A stretch of DNA of 41,055 bases from Chlamydiales bacterium. GTDB lineage: Bacteria > Chlamydiota > Chlamydiia > Chlamydiales > VFKH01. Location: positions 1-41,055 of the forward strand of contig JARLHF010000070.1 of NCBI GenBank assembly GCA_031292375.1, written 5' to 3'. Below, in pieces: positions 26,233-33,190 of this stretch (positions are counted from its first letter, which is position 1; each line of letters begins with the position of its first letter). Below the pieces are notes generated by a model that ran no database searches, had not been told where the DNA came from, and saw only the letters and a program-made list of their open reading frames with translations. The position numbers were made by a program, and so were the translations under genes.

Positions 26233-27038
26233 AATCCCTCTTTTATATAGGCTGCAAGAACTTCTTCCTTTTGTGTATTTAGAAGACCTGATAAAACAAT
26301 TTGTCCATCCTTTATTAGATATGATGCCATTTCTTTTGCAAGAAGACAAAGAGGCTTTGCTAGGATATTAGCAACGATTAAATCAAAAGGGGCATGTTTT
26401 TGAAGTTCTAATGATGAAAAACCATCGCTTTCATAGACATTTATATTGTGAACATGATTAAGTTTTGCATTTTCCTTAGTGACGCGCACGCTTTCAGGAT
26501 CAATGTCAGATGCAGTAACCTTGGTTGACATAGCTTTTGCAATAGCAAGAGCTAATATACCAGACCCACAACCAAGATCAAGAGGGTTTTTAAAGGAATA
26601 TTCTTTGGAAAGATCTGCAATTAGCTCAAGACATCCTTTTGTGCTTTCATGATGGCCAGAGCCAAAGGCGCTTGCAGCGTCAAGAAGTAGGCAAGTTTTG
26701 TTTGTTGGCAGAGAAGATTTGATGTGAGAGCCATAGATATAAAACTCTTTTACTTCAATAGGAGGAAATGATTTTTGGTTTTCTGCAAGGTAGTCAATAT
26801 CATTGGTAGATTTAAAAGAGATTTCTGGAACATCTATTCCCAAACTTATGGCCAAAATTTCTAGTCGCAGGGCAAGCTCTTGAGAGTTTTTACTTGTAAC
26901 AACCCCTTCAAATTTGCGTGGCAAATGAATGCCTTTAATATCCTCTTGCCATCCAATCATTTCTACACAGTCTTCTAAAGCCTCTGCAATGGATTCTACA
27001 TCAAGGTGATTCCAGTTGAAATAAAATTCTAATAACAT
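26175..27038 (-). CDS. prmA: Ribosomal protein L11 methyltransferase
   Basis: 287 residues. SAM-binding motif LDLGCGSGILALAIAK, acidic loop ASDIDPESV, catalytic-type FDLIVANILAKPL, and the FGSGHHESTKGCLELI block that precedes the SAM motif in PrmA. N-terminal substrate-recognition domain present (about 1-95). Trimethylates L11 at several sites. The 3' end lies within the convergent DUF2156 gene. Confidence 0.95.
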   Translation of the reverse strand: MLLEFYFNWNHLDVESIAEALEDCVEMIGWQEDIKGIHLPRKFEGVVTSKNSQELALRLEILAISLGIDVPEISFKSTNDIDYLAENQKSFPPIEVKEFYIYGSHIKSSLPTNKTCLLLDAASAFGSGHHESTKGCLELIADLSKEYSFKNPLDLGCGSGILALAIAKAMSTKVTASDIDPESVRVTKENAKLNHVHNINVYESDGFSSLELQKHAPFDLIVANILAKPLCLLAKEMASYLIKDGQIVLSGLLNTQKEEVLAAYIKEGFHFRSELILGEWTTLNLTL

Positions 27039-27168
27039 CTTCTTGCCTCAGATTTTGGATACAGGAGTATAGCGAATTCTACGAATAAGAGACAGTAGAA
27101 GATTTGGCTTGTGATTAATGTCGACAAAAGGATATAGTCTTGCTTTCGCTTAGCGCAATCGACGTTAT

Positions 27169-27241
27169 CGCGGGGTGGAGCAGTGGTTAGCTCGTTGGGC
27201 TCATAACCCAAAGGCCGGAGGTTCGAATCCTTCCCCCGCTA
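27169..27241 (+). tRNA. Initiator tRNA-fMet (CAT)
   Basis: Cloverleaf: acceptor CGCGGGG/CCCCGCT with an unpaired 1-72 position (C and T), D-stem GAGC/GCTC, anticodon stem TTGGG/CCCAA with the three consecutive G:C pairs of initiators, anticodon CAT at 27202-27204, T-arm GGAGG-TTCGAAT-CCTTC. CCA not encoded. Seven bases separate it from the next tRNA. Confidence 0.95.
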
Positions 27242-27248
27242 TTTTTGA

Positions 27249-27322
27249 GGCGGTATAGCTCAGTCGGTTAGAGCAACGGAATCATAATCCGTGGGTCGTT
27301 GGTTCGAGTCCGACTACCGCTA
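27249..27322 (+). tRNA. Elongator tRNA-Met (CAT)
   Basis: Acceptor GGCGGTA/TACCGCT with a G-T 1-72 wobble as in Bacillus elongator Met, D-stem GCTC/GAGC, anticodon stem ACGGA/TCCGT, loop ATCATAA, T-arm GTTGG-TTCGAGT-CCGAC. CCA not encoded. tRNA-Ile with lysidine at C34 also has CAT and is not fully excluded. The 3' half is duplicated at 28426-28472. Confidence 0.9.
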
Positions 27323-27324
27323 TC
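27278..27324 (+). repeat. 47-bp direct repeat, left copy (att-like, within tRNA-Met)
   Basis: From the last anticodon-stem bases through the tRNA 3' end plus two bases. Repeated at 28426-28472 with one mismatch (C27305 versus T28453), 1148 bp away. Confidence 0.9.
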
Positions 27325-27363
27325 GTTCTCATTTTACCTTCAAAAATACTTGTAGAGTCATTT

Positions 27364-27390
27364 AGCAATTCTTCTCGGAATTGCTTTTTT
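27364..27390 (+). terminator. Rho-independent terminator of the tRNA operon
   Basis: AGCAATTC-TTCTCG-GAATTGCT followed by a T run, 40 bp after the second tRNA. Confidence 0.85.
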
Positions 27391-27737
27391 CATCCATTGG
27401 ATAACAAGATAGTTTGACATTGCTTTCAAAAAGAACTCCTTTAGAATATGCTGTAAGAGGAATCGAATATTCAACAGCATCGACATTCCGAATGTGCTAA
27501 ACGCACTAAAAAGCGCTCAAGTGTGAGATTTTGCCAGAGATCAGCGGGATCGCGATTCTTTGAATGATTTTTCTAAATCTGATGTCATGTTGTATAAGCC
27601 AAAATGTAGGGGGTGATGTTTACACGCAATGCTTTTGCATATGTACCTATTTTTTTAGGATCTGGCTTATGTGTTGTGCTCTGAAAATACTTTCGAATTG
27701 CTTTAAGTATCTTGGCTCTTTCATTCCTTTGTTCTAC
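27391..27737. other. Non-coding or degenerate stretch inside the tRNA-linked scar
   Basis: No convincing gene with a Shine-Dalgarno. On the minus strand around 27500-27570 short protein-like fragments can be read (for example RDPADLWQNLT), interrupted by stops and frame changes, which would fit a decayed gene such as a transposase, but I cannot assign it. Confidence 0.4.
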
Positions 27738-27772
27738 AAAACCTACCCATTTAAGTCAATTGGGTAGGTTTT
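27738..27772. terminator. 12-bp perfect stem-loop, bidirectional terminator candidate
   Basis: AAAACCTACCCA (27738-27749), 11-base loop, TGGGTAGGTTTT (27761-27772). A-run before and T-run after allow termination on either strand; on the minus strand it lies about 50 bp after the DUF2442 gene stop. Confidence 0.7.
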
Positions 27773-27821
27773 ATAGAATTTTCGCAGAAGATCATCTTTG
27801 TATTTGCAATGTGTGGATTGC

Positions 27822-28067
27822 CTAAGTAGGAAGCCAATCATAGAGAAAGTTAGGTGAAACATCTGCACCATTTTCCCATTCAAGAGTGGCTATTCCATCA
27901 GAAATTTTAAATGTTTTAAAATAATTTAGATCTTTTAACGGCTGGAAAATAGGCCCGCGGAATCCATCCAACGCCTTTTCAAAATCAATAACTTTTGATT
28001 TCTGGTCAGTAAATTCAATTAACACTTCATAATTTTTTAGATATTTTGCTTTCTTTACTTCATGCAT
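27822..28067 (-). CDS. DUF2442 domain protein
   Basis: 81 residues. Family pattern: V-x-x-x-x-x-L-x-N-Y-E-V-L-I-E-F-T-D at the N-terminus, IDFEKALDGFRGPIFQPLKD, F-K-T-F-K-I, and the closing ATLEWENGADVSPNFLYDWL. DUF2442 genes usually accompany DUF4160 genes in small two-gene units suspected to be toxin-antitoxin systems. Here the stop of a truncated DUF4160 frame lies 8 bp upstream, giving the usual order DUF4160-DUF2442. Located inside the tRNA-bounded scar. Confidence 0.8.
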   Translation of the reverse strand: MHEVKKAKYLKNYEVLIEFTDQKSKVIDFEKALDGFRGPIFQPLKDLNYFKTFKISDGIATLEWENGADVSPNFLYDWLPT

Positions 28068-28075
28068 AATTTTAC

Positions 28076-28213
28076 CTATACAAGGGGAGCTATTTTTTTA
28101 AGAGTTTTTTCTGCTTTTAATAGTAGCCAATCTTCTTTTAATTCTTCTTTATGTAATAAGGCCCATTCAGTAACTAAGCCAACAACTCTATCATTTTTTT
28201 GCTTTGCTTGATG
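28076..28213 (-). pseudogene. C-terminal remnant of a DUF4160 protein
   Basis: About 45 codons readable on the minus strand, including VGLVTEWALLHKEELKEDWL and ending K-K-I-A-P-L-V. This matches the C-terminal end of DUF4160 proteins (L-V-x-E-W-A-x-L-H-x-x-E-L-x-x-x-W ... I-x-P-L). An in-frame TAA lies immediately upstream and no N-terminal half is visible, so the gene is decapitated. Too short for standard ORF cut-offs. Confidence 0.7.
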
Positions 28214-28425
28214 TTATATTTAAATAGATCATGTCAATCAAAAGAATCGGTATTTTGTGATATGATCTGTTAGTTAACAACGCCAGTTTAATCTATAGAA
28301 AGATATTTTTGCTAGCTTTACGAGAAAAAATTACGCAAATGAGTGGAATTGTCTAGGAGAGATCAGTACCGGCAATGAGCTATTATGATGATGCTAGTTT
28401 GTTCGGATTTATGCTCAATACTTTA
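28214..28425. other. AT-rich non-coding part of the scar
   Basis: No ORF, RNA or repeat recognised between the DUF4160 remnant and the right tRNA fragment. Confidence 0.5.
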
Positions 28426-28472
28426 GGAATCATAATCCGTGGGTCGTTGGTTTGAGTCCGACTACCGCTATC
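28426..28472 (+). repeat. 47-bp direct repeat, right copy (tRNA-Met 3' fragment)
   Basis: 46 of 47 bases equal to 27278-27324. It lacks acceptor 5' strand and D-arm, and its T-loop reads TTTGAGT instead of TTCGAGT, so it cannot be a functional tRNA. Reads as an attachment-site duplicate. Confidence 0.9.
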
Positions 28473-28619
28473 TTATTATCGCGTTTACTTCTCTTAATCA
28501 CCTCCCAAGCCATTAAACTCTATTTGTTAGAAAGATATTGGAATCATAGATTTTTGAAAGTCAGCTAAAGAGTAATGTGTGGATTTTCCGTTGTGAGAAG
28601 TGCTCTTAAAAGGATTTTG

Positions 28620-28649
28620 TTGAGTATTAAGCGTAATATACTGTATAAA
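28620..28649 (+). promoter_or_regulatory. Possible promoter of the LuxR-type gene
   Basis: TTGAGT (28620-28625), 18-bp spacer, TATAAA (28644-28649), about 61 bp before the ATG. The rest of 28473-28710 is AT-rich and otherwise featureless. Confidence 0.35.
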
Positions 28650-28710
28650 GGTTGTTATATAATATAATAAATATGTATATTAGTTGGGTTTAAATTAAAA
28701 AAGGTGATGA

Positions 28711-29541
28711 ATGTTGATTTGGAAAGAATTAGTTCAAAATCAAATTATCAAGCATTCTGATCAAATACTTAAAACGACTCAACCGTTAAAAGAGCATTTT
28801 GGCGCATCTGTCTTTGTGTACAATCGTATTCAAAATGATGGAAAATACATGACTCTCTGTGATTCTCCCACATTTAGTGAGCTTTATGTGGAAAAGAAAA
28901 TGTTTTTATTAGACCCCTATATGCGTGAGCCAAAAGTTTATAAATCTGGGATGTGTCTAACAGAGCATCAAGGGTCTGATGAGTTTAAAACGGAGATGGT
29001 ATGGTTTTGCAATGAAGTTCTTCAAATGGGTATCGACATTGTGTTAATTGAAAAACATGAGAATGAAGTAGAGATATTTAATTTTATAGGGCCAAAAACA
29101 TGTTTTTTGCAAAATGTTTATACGAACCATCCTGAGCTACTTAGATCATTTGCTCATCATTTCAGGCAACAACAAAACGAGCTTATCAATAGGGTGTGGG
29201 CTGATGATGCACTATCACTTCCACTTCTAAAAGGTCCTGATTACTATGTGGAAGATCCTATTTATCCTGAGATTAACATTGACTTACGACTTGCTTTTCT
29301 AAAAGATTTAGGAATGAAAAACATAATAGAAAAGCTTGAAAGCTTATCTCCAAGAGAGCGTGCTTGCTTAAAATTACTGGCACAAGACAAAACGGCTAAA
29401 GAGACAGCTTTACTCTTGAACCTCTCTCCTCGCACGATTGAAGCCTACTTTGAAAACATTAAAAATAAGTTCTCATGTTGGAACAAATATGAGATTTTAA
29501 AAATTGCACGCGACTTGGAAAGTTTGGGAATACTAACCTGA
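28711..29541 (+). CDS. LuxR-family transcriptional regulator
   Basis: 276 residues. C-terminal LuxR helix-turn-helix at about 209-272: LESLSPRERACLKLLAQDKT, then K-E-T-A-L-L-L-N-L-S-P-R-T-I-E-A-Y as recognition helix region, and KFSCWNKYEILKIA. The N-terminal 190 residues look like a mixed alpha/beta sensor domain, perhaps related to autoinducer-binding or PAS domains, but ligand residues could not be assigned. AAGGTG lies 5-7 bp before the ATG. It stands alone just outside the tRNA scar, transcribed towards the convergent USP gene. Confidence 0.88.
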   Translation: MLIWKELVQNQIIKHSDQILKTTQPLKEHFGASVFVYNRIQNDGKYMTLCDSPTFSELYVEKKMFLLDPYMREPKVYKSGMCLTEHQGSDEFKTEMVWFCNEVLQMGIDIVLIEKHENEVEIFNFIGPKTCFLQNVYTNHPELLRSFAHHFRQQQNELINRVWADDALSLPLLKGPDYYVEDPIYPEINIDLRLAFLKDLGMKNIIEKLESLSPRERACLKLLAQDKTAKETALLLNLSPRTIEAYFENIKNKFSCWNKYEILKIARDLESLGILT

Positions 29542-29588
29542 TAGAGTCTTAATACATATGAATTTGAATGAATTTATCAAAGTCCAAT

Positions 29589-31346
29589 TTATGGAAGTCG
29601 TCGGTAAACTAGGTTTGTAGCTGTTGTAGAGAGCCTGTTCATAAGAGCAGAAACATCTTTTTCAAGAGAAACATCTGCATCATTGCACTTATACCAAGCG
29701 TTGTTGCTGCTAGAATAAGAATATGCTATGTAGTGTCCACCAGTTGCATCTCCTTCATGCTCAACAACTGCTACGAGTTCATATTTGATACCATAAACAG
29801 TTGTGATAGGCTCTATAGCAATAGGATTATTATTTTTAGTGAGACCATCGGAAGATCTTTGGATCATCACTCGAAGCTCTTTTGGAGAATTCTCTTCATA
29901 ACCATCTTTAATATCAGCAGCAGTGTTATATGCACTTCTTGCTACCTCATCAAGATCTGATAACCTTGATTCATTAACGAGCGTTTCAATACTTTTGGGA
30001 GTATTATTATCAGGGGGGGCTCCCTTTATAGAGCCATTTATTGACTTAGAGTGATCTTCTCCTGGAAAAAGCGCATTCAATACTTGTAGTACAAAGTCAT
30101 CAGGATCATTTTGCTTTGTAAAATCCCATTCTTTTAACGGATTGTCACCTGTATCAACGGCAAAATTTTTGCACATTGCTTGGAATTCTGTGACATCTTC
30201 TTCTTTAATAGGGGTGTTATCTTCTCCAGAAACATGTCTTTTAAATTTTAATAGCTGTTCTAAAAGTGTTTTTTGTGAAGGAGAAAGAGCTTTATGTGCA
30301 GTAGTATCTTTTTTGAGAACTTCTAATTTATTACCTAATGAGCGGGCCATCAAATGCATAGAAGAGCCAAACCAGCATGTTTGTTCACCAGTAGTTCTTG
30401 GAATGCCTTGTATTTTGTTTTTTGGTAAAAATAATGGCATAACTATAGTTTGTAAAACAACAGAGTGAAGGCGATTTAAATTGTCTCTAATACCCTCAAA
30501 TTTTGTTGAAGAGACATCCTCTATTTTTATAGGATCTTTTAGATCCTCACCATATACTTTAAATTCGTGGATTTTTGAATCCTTAAAGGAAAATGTGATC
30601 TTTTGTACCGTTTCAGATGAGCCTTCAGCAGACTTTTGTGCAGCAGCTTGAACTGCAAGTAGAAATTCACGCCTCTTATTAGGAGGCATTGATTCAAGAG
30701 ATACAGGCTGCCCACCCATCGTGTATTCAAAGGTGAATTTTTCGCCATTAATGACAACCTCATTGCTTTTTGTGTCAACGAGTGGATAAAAAGCGCCTTC
30801 TGGAGCTTCATGCTTAGATTTACAAACGATTTCATGATCTGCAGTTCTTGTAACTACACCCGATGTTGCACCTCTGCTCATCTCTTGAAGAGGATTGTAT
30901 TTGGCATCGCCAAGTAATAAAGAAGCTGTGTTTACAAAACTTGGGGCAAGTTTATCTGTGGTTGTAAAGGCTGCTGGCGTCCCATTTCTTGCTGTAGTTA
31001 TCATAGTCCGTACTTGATCTAGTGGGATCCATTTGGTTTTTCTTGTTGATGATGACCATTCTACACCTACTGGTAGTGGAGCTAGATAGACAACACTTCT
31101 ACTGGGTTTATTCTCAAGCTTAACAACCCTTCCTCTAAAGTCTTGAATTGTTTTTAGAAGAGTTTCATAATTTCTTGGTCCAAGAACAGAGGCTGCAACT
31201 TCACTAGGATGCTGACCTTTGGGTACATTATCTGCAGTAATGGGTACAAGACCATCTTTTGTCTCTTCAAAAAGAATCTCTTGCTTACCATGAAAGCCTT
31301 GTCTGTAGAACAGGGCGCCTACATTATCTGGATTAACGCTGGACAT
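29589..31346 (-). CDS. USP-type (peptidase C19) ubiquitin hydrolase-like protein, putative effector
   Basis: 585 residues. Residues 1-300 are unrecognised. The second half carries the USP boxes in order: Cys box GIPRTTGEQTCWFGSSMHLM with Cys324; a Q-x-D-x-x-x-F box KQNDPDDFVLQVLNALF (about 411-427); and the His box YELVAVVEHEGDATGGHYIA (about 522-541) with His538, followed by WYKCNDADVS (Asn555/Asp556) and the terminal NLVYRRLP. All catalytic positions are present, so deubiquitinase activity is plausible; action on host ubiquitin is inferred, since bacteria lack it. The start lies 12 bp after pgl on the same strand, so it is probably read with zwf-opcA-pgl. Confidence 0.88.
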   Translation of the reverse strand: MSSVNPDNVGALFYRQGFHGKQEILFEETKDGLVPITADNVPKGQHPSEVAASVLGPRNYETLLKTIQDFRGRVVKLENKPSRSVVYLAPLPVGVEWSSSTRKTKWIPLDQVRTMITTARNGTPAAFTTTDKLAPSFVNTASLLLGDAKYNPLQEMSRGATSGVVTRTADHEIVCKSKHEAPEGAFYPLVDTKSNEVVINGEKFTFEYTMGGQPVSLESMPPNKRREFLLAVQAAAQKSAEGSSETVQKITFSFKDSKIHEFKVYGEDLKDPIKIEDVSSTKFEGIRDNLNRLHSVVLQTIVMPLFLPKNKIQGIPRTTGEQTCWFGSSMHLMARSLGNKLEVLKKDTTAHKALSPSQKTLLEQLLKFKRHVSGEDNTPIKEEDVTEFQAMCKNFAVDTGDNPLKEWDFTKQNDPDDFVLQVLNALFPGEDHSKSINGSIKGAPPDNNTPKSIETLVNESRLSDLDEVARSAYNTAADIKDGYEENSPKELRVMIQRSSDGLTKNNNPIAIEPITTVYGIKYELVAVVEHEGDATGGHYIAYSYSSSNNAWYKCNDADVSLEKDVSALMNRLSTTATNLVYRRLP

Positions 31347-31358
31347 AATTTTATATAC

Positions 31359-32117
31359 CTAAATTTTTTGCAGTAGGGATGATGCATCTTTATCCACTAT
31401 CCAAAGGGCTTTACAAGCGGGCGTACCTATTTTTTGGGCGGGGAATTCCTCTGGTTCATAGTGAGAGCTTAATACTTTTGCAAGCACTTTTGCTTTATTG
31501 GCTCCAATCACATAGATTGCCAAATTACGTGTATTATGAATACCTGTATAGGTAAAGCTCATGCGCCAGACATTCTTTTGTGGGATAAAGTTTGCAACAA
31601 TTAAGCGATCTTCAATATCTAGTCCTTGAGTGTGGGGGAATAAAGAAGCTGTATGTCCATCATCGCCCATGCCAAGCATAATAAGATCAAAGATCTTTAC
31701 TTTTCTATTAATGCTATCTTCATAAAGGATGGCATGTATTTCAATATCTCTTTCTGCTTTCATGCGAAAAACTTGATCTTTTTTGATAGGAAGTTTTGTA
31801 AGAAATGCATCCATTGCCATTTTATAGTTGCTATCAAGGTTGTCAGGGGGGACTGCTCGCTCATCACTCCAAAAAATACGCACCTTTTCCCAAGCAATAC
31901 GTTTTGCATTTTGATCAGAAGCAAGCTTTTCAAAGATAGCTTTTGGGGTACTTCCACCCGACAGTGCAACAGCAAAATAGCCATGATCTTTGATAGCGTC
32001 ATTAGCTGTTTTAATAAAGTGCTCTACACAAAAATGGAGAGTTTCATCTTTATTGCCAGGTATAACGATATCGCGTCTTTTGTCAAAGCGCTTTATAACA
32101 GAAACCGTAGTTGTCAT
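31359..32117 (-). CDS. pgl: 6-phosphogluconolactonase
   Basis: 252 residues, DevB type. Hydrolyses 6-phosphogluconolactone in the oxidative pentose phosphate pathway. Blocks: VALSGGSTPKAIFEKLA, WSDERAVPPDNLDSNY, and LIMLGMGDDGHTASLFPHT with the catalytic histidine. It starts 2 bp after opcA. Confidence 0.96.
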   Translation of the reverse strand: MTTTVSVIKRFDKRRDIVIPGNKDETLHFCVEHFIKTANDAIKDHGYFAVALSGGSTPKAIFEKLASDQNAKRIAWEKVRIFWSDERAVPPDNLDSNYKMAMDAFLTKLPIKKDQVFRMKAERDIEIHAILYEDSINRKVKIFDLIMLGMGDDGHTASLFPHTQGLDIEDRLIVANFIPQKNVWRMSFTYTGIHNTRNLAIYVIGANKAKVLAKVLSSHYEPEEFPAQKIGTPACKALWIVDKDASSLLQKI

Positions 32118-32119
32118 AA

Positions 32120-33181
32120 TTAATCATTCCAATGTTTTTGATAAAGTAGTCTTAACATATTTTTATAGTGAGAGCTTGTATTTTTCCAAAATAATTCATT
32201 CAAAACAAGCTGTTCTTTAGTAGGCTCTATCAGAGTAAATTGACTTGGAATCTCACAAAGTTCTGCAGAAGAGACCCAAAGTTTTACACTATTTTCATGT
32301 CCCTTTCTTTTTAAAAGAAAATGCAAGTGGTTAGTTACTTCAATTTCTATAGAAGCAATTGTGCCTACAGCGGATTCTTGTGTTGTTTCTTGAGGTATTA
32401 ACAAAACAATGGTGTCATGGATAAAGCGCTCATAGCTAATACGTATATTCCCCTCAATTCTCTCTACATCACGAATTTTCCAATTAAGCTCTGCTGCAAT
32501 CCATGCTTGTAAGTAAATAGCTGAGATTTCACTGCGCTCTTTATTGTTCTTGCTAGCATAGTAAGTGATGCGGATAATCTTTGTATGAAAGAGATCATCG
32601 ATCCTTTTTGGAGTATCAAAGATATTTCCTAAAAGTTCGCGCCATGCACTTATAGAAAACCAGGCAAAGTCACTAACGCCGCATTTTTCGGTTTCAATAT
32701 GCCCAAGAACATGCCTTGCAAATTCTTTGATATGGGTAGTAAGCCCTGGATCAAAGACGATCTTAGTTGCAATTTGCTTTAAATGGTCGAGTATAAAGTT
32801 TTCCTTACTTGGGTCTTGTTCCCATATAACATAGGTGGGAAGATCACCTAAAAGGTAGGTGAGAATTAAAAAAGGGATACGTTTTTTTCCATTTCCAGAA
32901 AATGTGATGGTAACCTGGTCGTAAGCACTCGGTACAACTTCTTTTGTTTCTTGCCCATTAATTGCAATAGAGCAACTCTCTTCTTTTTTATCTAGCTCTT
33001 CAACGATAAAGATGCTTCTACAAGGAAATTTTTTCTTTAAAAGGTCTAGATATTTCTGAAAATTTTGTGCGGCAATTTTTGATTCAACATAAAATACAAT
33101 ATTGAAGAGGCAGGCTGGAGAAGGCTTATTTTCCTGTTTATTTATCTTATTTGTCGTCATAGCAGTTACATCTTTTGTCAT
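32120..33181 (-). CDS. opcA: Glucose-6-phosphate dehydrogenase assembly protein OpcA-like
   Basis: 353 residues. Pattern of the OpcA family: an internal ILTYLLGDLPTYVIWEQDPS segment (family: L-x-x-x-L-L-x-x-D-L-P-x-x-x-W-W), IVFDPGL, and the middle FAWFSISAWRELLGNIFD block (family D-L-x-W-x-x-L-x-x-W-R). OpcA activates or assembles Zwf. Nine bases separate it from zwf. N-terminal start may instead be the ATG seven codons in. Confidence 0.88.
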   Translation of the reverse strand: MTKDVTAMTTNKINKQENKPSPACLFNIVFYVESKIAAQNFQKYLDLLKKKFPCRSIFIVEELDKKEESCSIAINGQETKEVVPSAYDQVTITFSGNGKKRIPFLILTYLLGDLPTYVIWEQDPSKENFILDHLKQIATKIVFDPGLTTHIKEFARHVLGHIETEKCGVSDFAWFSISAWRELLGNIFDTPKRIDDLFHTKIIRITYYASKNNKERSEISAIYLQAWIAAELNWKIRDVERIEGNIRISYERFIHDTIVLLIPQETTQESAVGTIASIEIEVTNHLHFLLKRKGHENSVKLWVSSAELCEIPSQFTLIEPTKEQLVLNELFWKNTSSHYKNMLRLLYQKHWND

Positions 33182-33190
33182 GTGTGAATA

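Noticed and set aside
27029-27211. 60-codon minus-strand frame overlapping the initiator tRNA
   Set aside because: It crosses the tRNA gene and has no ribosome-binding site or recognisable product.
27323-27737. Unknown structured RNA gene downstream of the tRNAs
   Set aside because: Apart from the two terminators no consistent long-range pairing or known RNA family pattern was found by eye.
28426-28472. Third tRNA-Met gene
   Set aside because: Only the 3' half is present, with no acceptor 5' strand or D-arm and an altered T-loop; treated as a repeat scar.
31653-32123. 156-codon plus-strand frame
   Set aside because: Shadow of pgl on the opposite strand; composition is low-complexity Ile/Phe/Lys/Cys.
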